The notes: generated from the sequence alone by a model not told the origin. A stretch of 64,000 nt of DNA from Pseudovibrio sp. Alg231-02 (GCF_900143565.1 NZ_FREX01000010.1:9015-73014), one strand, 5' to 3'. Numbered from the stretch's first letter, positions 52,061-62,054 are shown. Made by a program: numbers and translations.

Positions 52061-52078
52061 CAGAGATTTAAATCTCTG
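52061..52078. promoter_or_regulatory. 18-bp perfect palindrome
   Basis: CAGAGATTTAAATCTCTG, about 260 bases upstream of the binding-protein start; candidate operator. No T-run, so not a terminator. Confidence 0.4.
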
Positions 52079-52174
52079 TTATCCATATCTCCGACCCACC
52101 ATGTATACGAAGGTCGAAATATTTACAATTTGACCAACGTCTACTATGAGCGCGTCGGTCAAATCAGGTTCTTA

Positions 52175-53104
52175 TTAGCGATCAGGCACAAAGGGCTTAC
52201 CAAGACATGCAGGTGTATTCACCTTGGCAAGTGTCTTATTACGCGAGATCATGATCAGCACAATGATAGTTGCCAGATACGGCAGCGCGGACATCAACTG
52301 CGTCGGCAAACCAATGCCAGCAGCCTGCGCGTGGAACTGCAAAATGGAAACAGCACCAAACAGATAAGCCCCAATCAGCACACGCGCCGGGCGCCAGCTT
52401 GCAAACACCACCAGAGCCAGCGCAATCCAGCCGCGGCCCGCCGTCATACCCTCAACCCACTGCGGGGTGTAAATGAGTGACAGGTAAGCGCCAGCAAGGC
52501 CAGAACACGCCCCGCCAAACATCACAGCCAGATAACGCACCTGAATGACGGAGTATCCAAGTGAATGCGCTGAGCCGTGATTGTCGCCAACCGCACGGAT
52601 GATCAGCCCCGTACGGGACCTGAACAGCACAAAGTAAACCGCGATCACAAGACCATAAGAAGCGTAAACCAGAACGTCCTGATTAAAGAGCAGCGGCCCA
52701 ATAAATGGAATGCCCGACAACACTGGAATAGCAATCGGTTTCAGGCTGATACCCGGCTGACCAATGAAAGCTTCTCCAACCATGCCGGAAAGGCCAAGCC
52801 CCAGTATAGTCAGCGCAAGGCCTGTCGCCACCTGATTGGCCATCAGATTAAGCGTCAGGAAGCCAAACAGCAGGCTCATGGCAACGCCGGAGATCATGGC
52901 CGCCACAATCCCTATGTAAGGAGAGCCAGTCGCCTGTGTCGCTGCAAAACCCATCACAGCGCCGACAATCATCATCCCCTCAACACCAAGGTTGAGCACA
53001 CCTGAGCGCTCCACCACAAGCTCGCCAATAGCAGCAAGCAACAGCGGTGTGGATGCGGTGATGATGGTCAGAAGTACAGCCTCAATCATGGAAAGATCAG
53101 ACAT
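52175..53104 (-). CDS. ABC transporter permease, NupQ/YufQ type
   Basis: A 309-residue membrane protein with about eight helices. GELVVERSGVLNLGVEGMMIVGA is the conserved start of this permease type, and VGDNHGSAHSLGYSV is the cytoplasmic coupling region. It pairs with the upstream permease to import purine nucleosides or bases. AAGGAGG lies 6 bases before the ATG, inside the end of the other permease gene (8-base overlap). Confidence 0.92.
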   Translation of the reverse strand: MSDLSMIEAVLLTIITASTPLLLAAIGELVVERSGVLNLGVEGMMIVGAVMGFAATQATGSPYIGIVAAMISGVAMSLLFGFLTLNLMANQVATGLALTILGLGLSGMVGEAFIGQPGISLKPIAIPVLSGIPFIGPLLFNQDVLVYASYGLVIAVYFVLFRSRTGLIIRAVGDNHGSAHSLGYSVIQVRYLAVMFGGACSGLAGAYLSLIYTPQWVEGMTAGRGWIALALVVFASWRPARVLIGAYLFGAVSILQFHAQAAGIGLPTQLMSALPYLATIIVLIMISRNKTLAKVNTPACLGKPFVPDR

Positions 53105-54185
53105 TGCCTGCCTCCTTCATGTTTTTCACACTGGAAGCAATCTTGAATCTGTAAAGAATGAGCGTGTCACAGGCGAGCACAAAGAACAGCAGCATGCCCT
53201 GAAACACACGCGTCACCTTATCGGTCAAACCAAGGCTAACCTGAGCAGACTCGCCGCCGATGTAGGAAAGCCCAAGCAACAATCCGGCAAACAGAATGCC
53301 AATCGGATTCAACCGACCAAGGAACGCCACGATAATCGCTGTAAACCCGTAGCCTGGAGAAATAACAGGTGTCAGCTGTTCAATAGAACCGGAAACTTCC
53401 GCCATACCAGCCAAACCAGCCAACCCGCCGGAAACGAGGAAACCAAACCAGACAACCCCATTGCTGGAAAACCCAGCAAAACGGCCAGCACGCGGCGTTT
53501 CACCCATCACCTTGATCTCAAAGCCTTTGAGCGTGCGAGACAGCATCCACCAAACCACCAGAACGGCCAGAATGGCGAAGATCATGCCAATATGCAGTCG
53601 TCCTTCACCGATTTTCGGCAGCACGTGTGCCGCATCAAAAATCCGGCTTTCCGGGAAATTGAAACCTTCCGGATCACGCCATGGACCACGGACAAGAAAG
53701 TCGAGAATGTACTGCGCGATGTAAACCAGCATCAGGCTGGTCAGGATCTCATTGGTCCCAAACCGCACCTTCAGGAAAGCCGGAATAGACGCCCAAGCCA
53801 TACCGCCCAAAATGCCCATCAGCACCATCAATGGCAGGGCCAGCGGGCTGGTAAAGTCGTAAAACAGTACCGGAATGATAGACCCAGCCAGCGCACCCAT
53901 GGTGAACTGACCTTCGGCACCAATGTTCCAGGAGTTGGACAGGAAACAGACAGACAGACCAACCGCGATCAGCACCAGCGGACCAGCTTTCACCAGCAAC
54001 TCTTCAATGGACCAGCTGGTTGTCAGGGGCTCGATGAAATAAGCATAAAGCGCATCAATCGGGTTGTAACCCATGCTGACAAACAAAATTGAGCCACACA
54101 CGAGGGTGAGACCAATCGCAATCAGCGGCGAAACAACAGTCATCAGCTGAGAGTGCTCAGCACGTTTTTCAAGTTCAATGCGCAT
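53097..54185 (-). CDS. ABC transporter permease, NupP/YufP type
   Basis: A 362-residue membrane protein with about nine helices; SWNIGAEGQFTMGALAG and MGETPRAGRFAG are typical of the YufP side. The ATG at 54185 (MRIELEKRAEHS) follows GGGAGAG; an in-frame start at 54230 would lie within the ATPase gene. It overlaps the ATPase gene by 11 bases. Confidence 0.92.
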   Translation of the reverse strand: MRIELEKRAEHSQLMTVVSPLIAIGLTLVCGSILFVSMGYNPIDALYAYFIEPLTTSWSIEELLVKAGPLVLIAVGLSVCFLSNSWNIGAEGQFTMGALAGSIIPVLFYDFTSPLALPLMVLMGILGGMAWASIPAFLKVRFGTNEILTSLMLVYIAQYILDFLVRGPWRDPEGFNFPESRIFDAAHVLPKIGEGRLHIGMIFAILAVLVVWWMLSRTLKGFEIKVMGETPRAGRFAGFSSNGVVWFGFLVSGGLAGLAGMAEVSGSIEQLTPVISPGYGFTAIIVAFLGRLNPIGILFAGLLLGLSYIGGESAQVSLGLTDKVTRVFQGMLLFFVLACDTLILYRFKIASSVKNMKEAGNV

Positions 54186-55767
54186 GGGTCTCTCCCGCTT
54201 TTGCTGCAGGGGAAGCAGACTTGCCCTCACCCATACCCGCCATCAAAAGACCGATCTTCTCACGCGTCATTTCAGAAGCTGGTTCGGCGACAGAAAGCTC
54301 ACCACGAGAGATCACCGCAATCCGGTCAGAAAGCTCGTAGATCTCATCAAGATCTTGGGAAATCACCAGAACAGCAGAACCGCCTCGGGCCAGATCAATG
54401 ATCGCCTGACGGATCAAAGCCGCAGCGCCTGCATCAACGCCCCATGTCGGCTGATTAATCACCAGCACTTTCGGCACACGGTCCAGCTCACGGCCAACCA
54501 CAAACTTCTGCAGGTTACCGCCAGAAAGCGAGCGGGCCTCAGGATTATCATGAGACATGCGCACATCGTAGGAAACGGTGATGCGCTTTTCCATTTCAGT
54601 TGCAAGCTTCTGGTTAAGCATGCCGTGCTTGATCAATGACGGCTCAGTTTTATAGCGCGTCAGCAAAATATTGTCAGAAAGCACAAAGCCCGGCACCGCA
54701 CCATGACCCAAGCGCTCTTCAGGCACAAAGGCAGAGCCTAGCAAACGCCGGTCATTGATCTTGCGCTTGCCAACTGGCACACCGCAAATTTCAACCGCAT
54801 AAGCATCTTTGACCTGCGTCTCGCCAGAGATCGCATCAAACAACTCGCTCTGGCCGTTCGCTGCAATCCCGGCAACAGCAACAATCTCGCCGCCGCGCAA
54901 ATCAAGATTGACGTCCTTCAGCTCAATGCCAAACGCACCATCCGATGGAATAGATAGATTGCGCAGCTTGAGCATCACATCACCCGGCTGAGCCTCAATC
55001 GCACCAGCAGAGATATCATGTACATCGCCGCCGACCATCATACGGGCAAGGCTGGCCGGTGTTTCCTCAGCAGGGTCACACCCACCCACCACACGGCCAT
55101 GACGCATGATCGTGGCGTTGTGGCAGATCTTCTTCACCTCTTCCAGACGATGAGAGATGTAAAGGATCGCACACCCTTCGGAGGCGAGGCGCTGCAAGGT
55201 GATGAAAAGCTGATCCGCTTCTTGCGGGGTCAATACAGACGTAGGCTCATCCATGATGATGAGACTGGGGTTCTGCAAAAGGCAACGCACGATTTCAATA
55301 CGCTGACGGATGCCAACCGGCAGATCCGCAACCAGTGCTGCAGGATCCAGAGGCAGGCCATACTTTTGGGAAACCTCAGTAATACGTCTGGAAAGTGCCT
55401 CGATTTTTTCGCCTTTAGGCAAGGCCAGCGCGATGTTTTCAACCACACTCAGCGCTTCAAACAAGGAAAAGTGCTGGAACACCATGCCAACGCCCAGTTT
55501 GCGGGCAGCCGCAGGGTTCGAGATTGAAACCCGTTTCCCCTTCCAGAGGATCTCTCCCGCACCCGGTTCAAGAGCGCCGTAGAGAATTTTGACGAGCGTG
55601 GACTTACCCGCTCCGTTTTCGCCAAGCAAAGCATGAATTTCACCCTGCTTAATGACGAGATCGACATTGTCGTTCGCTAGAATGTCACCAAATCGCTTGG
55701 TAATACCCTTGGCTTCAATGAGATCCTCGCCCCCTGTCACCGGGCCAGACCTCTGCTCGTTTTCCAT
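54175..55767 (-). CDS. ABC transporter ATP-binding protein, two-domain (NupO/YufO type)
   Basis: A 530-residue protein with two fused ATPase domains. The first has Walker A GENGAGKST and Walker B LIIMDEPTSVL. The second lacks a proper Walker A (it reads GIAANGQSE) but keeps the signature LSGGNLQKF, the usual asymmetry of sugar/nucleoside importers. ATG 55767 (MENEQRSG) is preferred to an upstream TTG at 55791. It is the first importer gene, 51 bases after xdhC. Confidence 0.93.
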   Translation of the reverse strand: MENEQRSGPVTGGEDLIEAKGITKRFGDILANDNVDLVIKQGEIHALLGENGAGKSTLVKILYGALEPGAGEILWKGKRVSISNPAAARKLGVGMVFQHFSLFEALSVVENIALALPKGEKIEALSRRITEVSQKYGLPLDPAALVADLPVGIRQRIEIVRCLLQNPSLIIMDEPTSVLTPQEADQLFITLQRLASEGCAILYISHRLEEVKKICHNATIMRHGRVVGGCDPAEETPASLARMMVGGDVHDISAGAIEAQPGDVMLKLRNLSIPSDGAFGIELKDVNLDLRGGEIVAVAGIAANGQSELFDAISGETQVKDAYAVEICGVPVGKRKINDRRLLGSAFVPEERLGHGAVPGFVLSDNILLTRYKTEPSLIKHGMLNQKLATEMEKRITVSYDVRMSHDNPEARSLSGGNLQKFVVGRELDRVPKVLVINQPTWGVDAGAAALIRQAIIDLARGGSAVLVISQDLDEIYELSDRIAVISRGELSVAEPASEMTREKIGLLMAGMGEGKSASPAAKAGETHAH

Positions 55768-55818
55768 CGTGTTACCCGTTCCCCCAAGCAAAATTAGATC
55801 AAGATGTTCTCCCTGAAC

Positions 55819-56802
55819 CTAAGAAGCAAAACGAAAACCTCCCTGAGCATTGCTCATTTGCTGCTCTTTCACCACTAGAAGTTGAGCAGCAATGGAAATT
55901 GCAATATCAGACGGTTTTTTGCTTTTAATCTCAGTAATTCCGACCGGACAAACAAGCTGTTTGCTTTGCGCCTCCGATATTCCGGAGTCTTTGAACCGTT
56001 TTAGTGTTCGCGCGCGCTTTGTTGCACTGCCTATCAATCCAATAAATGCCAGATCGGTTCTACGAACAGCGGCATCTACTATAGCATGATCACGCTTGTG
56101 ATCATGGGTCATTACGATGACATAGTTTCCCGGCTCAAGGTTCTTTACGACGACTTGAGGCTCATTTAGATGAATGCAGCGGATATTGGAAGGTACATAT
56201 TTAGGAAAAATTTCACGCCGTTCATCAATCCAACTGATCTGAAAGCCCAAAGGGGCCATCGCAAGCATCAAAGCCTTGCCAACATGCCCTGCACCAAACA
56301 GATACAGGTGAGGCCTATCCTCCCCGAACCTCTCGGTCAGTTTGCCTTGATTTAAAACAATTTCTGCGGAATCTGCACTGCACATTGCAGGGGGTAGTAC
56401 GTGCCTTTCAAGGGGGCCAGAGCTGCAAGTATTTGCAGTCGTTGAAAAAAATCCCACCCCTTCTTGTGTGGAAAAATCTTGTGCACGACCGCGATAATTG
56501 AGGTGAAATTGCTCAAATGCGATTTCAACCCGCCCGCCGCAGCACTGCCCAAGGTCTGGACCAAGCGCGTATGAGCGCGTCTGGAAGGCCGACCCATCAT
56601 TTCCCATCAATGAAACAGCTTCATGCAAAACATCGTACTCAAGACGGCCACCACCGATGGTTCCCTTAAACGACATATCCGGTCGCACCACCATGCGTGC
56701 GCCAACCTCGCGGGGAGATGATCCAGCAACATCCAAAATGCTCACCAGCACGCATTGGCCAGCAGCATCAAGAGCAGACAAAACTTCACCCCAAACCCGC
56801 AT
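55819..56802 (-). CDS. xdhC: Xanthine dehydrogenase accessory protein XdhC
   Basis: A 327-residue molybdenum-cofactor chaperone. The CxGG-type motif GQCCGGRVEIAFE, the N-terminal GSSPREVGARM and the Rossmann segment LFGAGHVGKAL are diagnostic. It inserts the sulfurated cofactor into XdhB. The start shares a base with the xdhB stop (TGATG), after AGGAGGG. Confidence 0.95.
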   Translation of the reverse strand: MRVWGEVLSALDAAGQCVLVSILDVAGSSPREVGARMVVRPDMSFKGTIGGGRLEYDVLHEAVSLMGNDGSAFQTRSYALGPDLGQCCGGRVEIAFEQFHLNYRGRAQDFSTQEGVGFFSTTANTCSSGPLERHVLPPAMCSADSAEIVLNQGKLTERFGEDRPHLYLFGAGHVGKALMLAMAPLGFQISWIDERREIFPKYVPSNIRCIHLNEPQVVVKNLEPGNYVIVMTHDHKRDHAIVDAAVRRTDLAFIGLIGSATKRARTLKRFKDSGISEAQSKQLVCPVGITEIKSKKPSDIAISIAAQLLVVKEQQMSNAQGGFRFAS

Positions 56803-59147
56803 CAGCCCTCCTCTCCGACCTTGATCGCTTTAACAGCTTTCAAAATCGCTTCAGGCGTTGCAGGTGCATCCAGTGTCGGCAAAACACCCTTGTTCAGGCT
56901 CGCAACCGCATCGTTAATCGCGCAGAAAACCGAGATCGGCAGCATCAAAGGCGGCTCTCCAACTGCCTTGGAGCGATAAATTGTTGGTTCCGGATTTCCA
57001 TCACTCTCATAAAGCGCCACATTAAAAATCTCAGGCACATCCGTGGCTGTCGGAATCTTGTAGGTAGACGGGGCATGCGTCCGCAGTCGGCCCGCATCAT
57101 CAAACCACAGCTCTTCCGTGGTCAACCAACCCATACCCTGCACAAAGCCACCTTCGATCTGACCGATATCCAGCGCTGGATTGAGCGACTTGCCCACATC
57201 ATGAAGCACATCAACCCGTTCAACTTTCATCTCTCCGGTCAATGTATCAATCACCACTTCAGAACAGGAGGCCCCATAGGAGAAATAAAGGAATGGACGT
57301 CCCTTTACCCGCTCACGATCCCAGATGATCTTCGGCGTTTTGTAAAACCCTGAAGAAGACAGATGAATGCGGTGTTCGTATGCAAGCTGCGCCAGCTCTT
57401 TGATGGAAAGCTTCTGCTTCCCACAAATCAGCATCTGGTCATCAACCAGTTCGATATCGTCTTCAGACACCTCGAATTGCTGCGCTACAAAGGTTTTCAG
57501 TCGTCCAACAATCTCACGACAAGCAATCGCTGCTGCCATACCGTTCAAATCCGTACCGGACGAGGCGGCTGTTGGCGACGTGTTTGCCACCTTGGAGGTG
57601 TTGGTTGCGGTAATCTTTACCTTCTCAAGGCGAACCCCCATCTCAGTCGCTGCAATCTGCGCAACCTTCTGATAGAGGCCCTGCCCCATTTCTGTACCGC
57701 CATGGTTCAGGTGCACAGAACCATCCCGATAAAGATGCACCAGTGCACCCGCTTGGTTGAGATGGGTCAGCGTGAACGAAATACCAAACTTCACTGGCGT
57801 CAACGCGATCCCTTTCTTCAGGATCGTGTTCTCAGCATTAAACGCATCTACAGCTTTACGGCGCACACGATACTCGGAGCTTTCCTCCAACTCATCCACT
57901 AGTGCGGCCAGCACGTCGTGTTCATCAACCGACTGCCCATAAGGTGTGGTGTTCTCACCTTCGCGATAGAAGTTTGCCTTACGTACATCAAGTGGGTCTT
58001 GTCCCATCTTGATCGCAATCGCATCCATCAATCGCTCAGCAGCAAACATCCCTTGCGGGCCACCGAACCCGCGAAAGGCAGTATTGGAAACAGTATTTGT
58101 TTTTAGTCTCTTAGAGCGAATAAGAACTTCTGGATAAAAGTAGCTGTTATCCGCATGGAACATAGCCCGATCATTGATACCTAGCGACAGATCCGCAGAG
58201 TGTCCGCAGCGCGAATTCAGATTAATCTGAACCGCTTCAATCTTGCCGGCTGCATCACATCCCGCTTCCACATCAACAAGAAAATCGTGACGTTTCCCGG
58301 TCAGGATCATATCGTCGTCACGGTCCAACCGACATTTACATGGACGACCAGTAGCGTTTGCAGCCAAAGCCGCCAGTGCGGCCCATTGGTTGGCCTGAGA
58401 TTCCTTACCACCAAATGCACCGCCCATCCGACGCACTTCAACGGTCACCGCCGCCTCATCAACACCCAGCACTTTTGCAACGGTATGCTGAACCTCAGTT
58501 GGATGCTGCGTGGAGGAATGCACAAGCATATCGCCATCTTCACCGGGAACAGCAAAGGCCATTTGCCCTTCAAGATAGAAGTGCTCCTGCCCACCCAGCG
58601 CAAAACTGCTCTTCACCGTGTGTGCAGACCGTTCCATAGTGGCTTCCGGTGCCCCACGGCGAAACTCATAGTCCGGCAAAACCTTCTGCTCGGCTTTGAG
58701 AGCATCAGCAACGCTCACCAGCGGCGTTTCAGCCTCAACTTCAATTCGTGCCAGTTGAACAGCCTTGCGTGCCTGTAAACGGCTCTCAGCCACCACAAGA
58801 AACACCAGTTGCCCATGGAATGCGATGCGATCTGATACAAAGACCGGATCATCTCCCATCGCAGGAGAGCAATCATTCACACCGGGAATATCCGCAGCTT
58901 CCAGTACCGCAACAACACCGGGGGCTGCTCTGACAGCACTCAGATCGATTGTCGTCAGACGGCCACACGCTTCATGAAGCACATACCCCGGCGCCACATG
59001 AAGAGTGCCGTACGGCTCAATCATGTCATCAATATATGTCGCAGTTCCAGACACATGCTTTTCTGCACTGTCATGCTTGTAGGATTTTCCCACGACCTGA
59101 GAGGTCGAGGTGCCTGCCTCTGTCTTTTCAAGAAGATCAGCTGACAT
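56802..59147 (-). CDS. xdhB: Xanthine dehydrogenase molybdopterin-binding subunit
   Basis: A 781-residue large subunit oxidising hypoxanthine and xanthine to urate. GGAFGGKE, FRGFGGPQG, and the C-terminal catalytic-Glu segment KAVGEPPLML are present. ATG 59147 follows GGGAGGCG and overlaps the xdhA end by 11 bases; the in-frame start at 59186 is inside xdhA and not needed. Confidence 0.96.
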   Translation of the reverse strand: MSADLLEKTEAGTSTSQVVGKSYKHDSAEKHVSGTATYIDDMIEPYGTLHVAPGYVLHEACGRLTTIDLSAVRAAPGVVAVLEAADIPGVNDCSPAMGDDPVFVSDRIAFHGQLVFLVVAESRLQARKAVQLARIEVEAETPLVSVADALKAEQKVLPDYEFRRGAPEATMERSAHTVKSSFALGGQEHFYLEGQMAFAVPGEDGDMLVHSSTQHPTEVQHTVAKVLGVDEAAVTVEVRRMGGAFGGKESQANQWAALAALAANATGRPCKCRLDRDDDMILTGKRHDFLVDVEAGCDAAGKIEAVQINLNSRCGHSADLSLGINDRAMFHADNSYFYPEVLIRSKRLKTNTVSNTAFRGFGGPQGMFAAERLMDAIAIKMGQDPLDVRKANFYREGENTTPYGQSVDEHDVLAALVDELEESSEYRVRRKAVDAFNAENTILKKGIALTPVKFGISFTLTHLNQAGALVHLYRDGSVHLNHGGTEMGQGLYQKVAQIAATEMGVRLEKVKITATNTSKVANTSPTAASSGTDLNGMAAAIACREIVGRLKTFVAQQFEVSEDDIELVDDQMLICGKQKLSIKELAQLAYEHRIHLSSSGFYKTPKIIWDRERVKGRPFLYFSYGASCSEVVIDTLTGEMKVERVDVLHDVGKSLNPALDIGQIEGGFVQGMGWLTTEELWFDDAGRLRTHAPSTYKIPTATDVPEIFNVALYESDGNPEPTIYRSKAVGEPPLMLPISVFCAINDAVASLNKGVLPTLDAPATPEAILKAVKAIKVGEEG

Positions 59148-60624
59148 GAGCGCCTCCCTCAACCAGTTCACGCTGCCCGTGGACACGCGTTTTTTGCGAG
59201 GATGAAGCAGATATCTCCAGCAAGGCCTTTTCTAAAAGCCCTCGCACAATATCACGCCGATAGGTGCTGGAGGCTCGCATGTCAGTCAGTGGAACGAGTT
59301 CACTCTCAATCGCATTCAACGCATCCTGCCAACTGCCTGGATCTTCCAGGGACGAACCAACCAGAGCCGCTTCAGCGCTACTTGCACGTTTTGGAATGCC
59401 TGCAACACCACCAAATGCCATGCGCGCACGCTCCACAACACCGTCTTTCACCGTCAGACAGAACGCAGCCATCACTGCAGAGATATCCTGATCAAAGCGC
59501 TTGGTGATCTTGTAGGCCCGGAACTGCTCATCTGCGCTCAAACGAGGCACACTGATCGACGTCAGCACTTCGTTCTCAGCGATATCCTGCTTGCCATAGT
59601 CAATGAAGAAACTCTCCAGAGGCAAGGTACGCCGCCCACGATTGCTCTGCAGCTCAATTTCCGCCCCAAGAGCAATCAGCATCGGCGGCATATCCCCAAT
59701 AGGCGATCCGTTTGCAATGTTCCCGCCAACGGTCCCCGATGCCCGAACCTGCTTTGAACCAATCCGGCTGATCACCACCTCTAGATCAGGATCAATAGAC
59801 TTCAGGAACTGCTCAGCAACCGCATAAGACGCACCCGCACCAAGCCGGATACCCTGTTCATCCTCATAACAAGTGCTCAATCCATTCACGCGCCCAAGAA
59901 AAATAACCTTCGGAAGGTCGCGCAGATGCTTGGTGACCCAAAGCCCAACATCTGTAGAGCCAGAAACAAGCGTAGCCTCCGGATGCTCACCATAGGTCTC
60001 CAGCAAGCGCTGAAAGCTGCTCGGAGCAAAGAAGAACCGCTCGTCATCGCCCACATGAATATCCTGCGCATCCTGAAGAGCAGCGAGTTTACTCTCTGTC
60101 TCCATTGCACGCGCAGCAAAAACGTCATTCAAGCCATCGCGACACGCTTCCAGAGCTGCGTCAACAATTGGTCGGTATCCGGTACAGCGGCACAGATTGC
60201 CCGCTATCCAGGTGTTCACATCCTGCCGAGTTAAACCCGGCGTATTCGCATGGTAAAGTGTAAACAGGTTCATCACGAAACCGGGCGTACAGAAACCGCA
60301 TTGCGATCCATGAAGCTCTACAAGCGCCTTTTGGACAGGGTGTAATCCGTCAGGCCCTTCCAGATCTTCAACCGTCACAAGCTCACAGCCATCAATCTGG
60401 CCGAGCAATAGAATACAGCTGTTCACGGGCTCATAAATGAGTTTGCCATCACGCAAACGCCCAAGCGCAATGGTGCAGGCGCCGCAATCCCCTTCACCAC
60501 AGCCTTCTTTGGTGCCCGTTGAGCGTTCACTCAGACGCAGATAGTCCAGCAAAGTGGTTGTCGGCTCAAAACGATCCAATTCGACGATCTGGCCTTTACG
60601 AAGGAAGCGGATTGCCGTGCGCAT
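59137..60624 (-). CDS. xdhA: Xanthine dehydrogenase small subunit (2Fe-2S and FAD)
   Basis: A 495-residue subunit. Two [2Fe-2S] clusters near the N-terminus: GCGEGDCGACT with a later Cys, then QCGFCTPGF and LCRCTGYRP. Residues ~200-490 form the FAD-binding domain (GSTDVGLWVTK, GGNIANGSPIGD). Electrons pass from the Mo centre in XdhB to NAD. ATG 60624 follows GGGGGAG; longer in-frame starts run into uraH. Confidence 0.96.
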   Translation of the reverse strand: MRTAIRFLRKGQIVELDRFEPTTTLLDYLRLSERSTGTKEGCGEGDCGACTIALGRLRDGKLIYEPVNSCILLLGQIDGCELVTVEDLEGPDGLHPVQKALVELHGSQCGFCTPGFVMNLFTLYHANTPGLTRQDVNTWIAGNLCRCTGYRPIVDAALEACRDGLNDVFAARAMETESKLAALQDAQDIHVGDDERFFFAPSSFQRLLETYGEHPEATLVSGSTDVGLWVTKHLRDLPKVIFLGRVNGLSTCYEDEQGIRLGAGASYAVAEQFLKSIDPDLEVVISRIGSKQVRASGTVGGNIANGSPIGDMPPMLIALGAEIELQSNRGRRTLPLESFFIDYGKQDIAENEVLTSISVPRLSADEQFRAYKITKRFDQDISAVMAAFCLTVKDGVVERARMAFGGVAGIPKRASSAEAALVGSSLEDPGSWQDALNAIESELVPLTDMRASSTYRRDIVRGLLEKALLEISASSSQKTRVHGQRELVEGGAHVS

Positions 60625-60628
60625 CAAA

Positions 60629-60982
60629 TCAGCTCCCCCTGTAGGTGGTGTAACCAAAGGGAGAAAGCAGCAGCGGCACATGATAGTGGCTGCTCACATC
60701 CGCAATACCAAAGCGGATCGGCACCACATCAAGAAACGCAGGCTCTGGAAGAGAAATACCCTCAGCTCGCAAATAGTCACCAGCATGGAACTGCAGTTCA
60801 TAGGTGCCTGCGGTCAGGCTCTCACCTTCCAGCAACGGCCCATCCACACGCCCGTCATTGTTGGTCGAAAACACATCGATTTTGGAGAAGCTGTCCCCAT
60901 CGATACGAACCAGCTCAACCCGCAGCCCTGCTGCAGGTTTTCCTTGAGCACTGTCCAAAACGTGGGTGGTCAATCGCCCCAT
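60629..60982 (-). CDS. uraH: 5-hydroxyisourate hydrolase
   Basis: A 117-residue transthyretin-like HIU hydrolase. LTTHVLD at the N-terminus and the C-terminal HYHVPLLLSPFGYTTYRGS contain the catalytic His residues and the YRGS signature. It converts the PuuD product to OHCU, the substrate of UraD. ATG 60982 has GAGG 6 bases upstream; TTG 61000 is an alternative. Confidence 0.96.
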   Translation of the reverse strand: MGRLTTHVLDSAQGKPAAGLRVELVRIDGDSFSKIDVFSTNNDGRVDGPLLEGESLTAGTYELQFHAGDYLRAEGISLPEPAFLDVVPIRFGIADVSSHYHVPLLLSPFGYTTYRGS

Positions 60983-61089
60983 AGTTGCCTCGTCTTTCAA
61001 ATGGCAACTGCAATAGATGCCAGAATCTAAGTGAAACTACAGAGTGCACGACTATTTATGATAACAAAAGAACAAAAAAGTGTCATACA

Positions 61090-61108
61090 TGATGCCATTT
61101 AGGCATCA
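61090..61108 (-). terminator. Hairpin overlapping the LysR stop
   Basis: TGATGCC / GGCATCA with a 5-base loop containing the stop codon; a T-run follows only about 9 bases later on the minus strand, so termination is weakly supported. Confidence 0.35.
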
Positions 61109-62028
61109 ACTTTAGGCAAAATCTTCTCCAATCTTGCCTCTGCTTGCTCAAGAAAAATCGCTGGCGCCAGTGCAAGCCCACGCAACGACGAGGTGATGAC
61201 GCAAAAATGGCCGCGTGTCAGCTGTTCATCAACAAGCGGTTTGAAAAGCAGCCGTTTGCTCGCCAATTCTTCTTCCAAACCAATGACCGTCTGAAACGCC
61301 ACCATCTCACCAGAGCGCACCAGATGTTTCATAAAGCGAAGAGAATTGGCCTCCACACTGCTGTGCCCACCAATAGAACTGTGAGAAAGCGCCACATCCA
61401 GCCGGGCACGAATGGAGATCCCGCACGCTGGCATGGCAACCGGATACTCAAAGCACTGTGCAAGACTAAGTTGCGTCTCTCCTGCCAGCGGATGCGTCGG
61501 AGCCATGATTGCCCCAATCTCCAATGCCTTCTTGTAGGTGATGTTAAGCGCATCGGTATCCGGTGGTTCAAATGTGAACCCTACATCCACCTCTGCCTTC
61601 TCAACGGCCTGCGCAACCCGCTCAGCCCCCATCACCTGTACATCCACATGAATGCCGCTGTAATCCTTGTGGAACTGCGCAATCACCTCAGGCAACAGCG
61701 CTTCGGTCACACTCTCAACCGTTGCAATCGAAACCACACCACGACGAAGACCTTTTAGCGCATCCAGCTCCGCACCGGTCGCTTCCAGATCGGATAGCGT
61801 CCGCCGAATATGTGCCAGCAGAATTTCCCCTGCAGAAGACAGACGGATCGTGCGGCCAACTCGCTCAAACAGCTCCATTCCAAGCTGCTTTTCCAGCGTA
61901 AGAATTTGCCGGTTCACCGCAGAGGACGCCACATTGAGTTTGCGCGCCGCCGCCCGAATGGAGTTCTCTTCCGCAGCCGCTGCGAAATAGCGAAGCGCTG
62001 GGCCGTAAAGATACCGCGACCGATCCAT
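61099..62028 (-). CDS. LysR family transcriptional regulator, probable purine-cluster regulator
   Basis: A 309-residue LTTR. N-terminal helix-turn-helix: YFAAAAEENSIRAAARKLNVASSAVNRQI; effector domain from ~residue 95 (GVVSIATVESVTEALLPEV). ATG 62028 has GGGAGG 5 bases upstream; the TTG at 62040 is less likely. It is directly upstream of uraH on the same strand, 116 bases away, so control of xanthine and urate catabolism is likely; the effector is unknown. Confidence 0.9.
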   Translation of the reverse strand: MDRSRYLYGPALRYFAAAAEENSIRAAARKLNVASSAVNRQILTLEKQLGMELFERVGRTIRLSSAGEILLAHIRRTLSDLEATGAELDALKGLRRGVVSIATVESVTEALLPEVIAQFHKDYSGIHVDVQVMGAERVAQAVEKAEVDVGFTFEPPDTDALNITYKKALEIGAIMAPTHPLAGETQLSLAQCFEYPVAMPACGISIRARLDVALSHSSIGGHSSVEANSLRFMKHLVRSGEMVAFQTVIGLEEELASKRLLFKPLVDEQLTRGHFCVITSSLRGLALAPAIFLEQAEARLEKILPKVDA

Positions 62029-62054
62029 CAATCCTCCCAATCCCTCAAACGTAT

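Larger units (their letters stand above)
51801..52174. other. 374-base regulatory gap within the purine cluster
   Basis: No gene is supported. Two perfect palindromes lie here (51981-51996 and 52061-52078), plus a looser TGAATA and TATTCA pair at 52040-52057. It probably contains the promoter of the BMP-puuD-uraD unit. Confidence 0.45.

Noticed and set aside
52992-54092. 366-codon open frame antisense to the permease gene
   Set aside because: Product is His/Gln/Asn/Arg-rich, as expected from antisense of membrane-protein codons.
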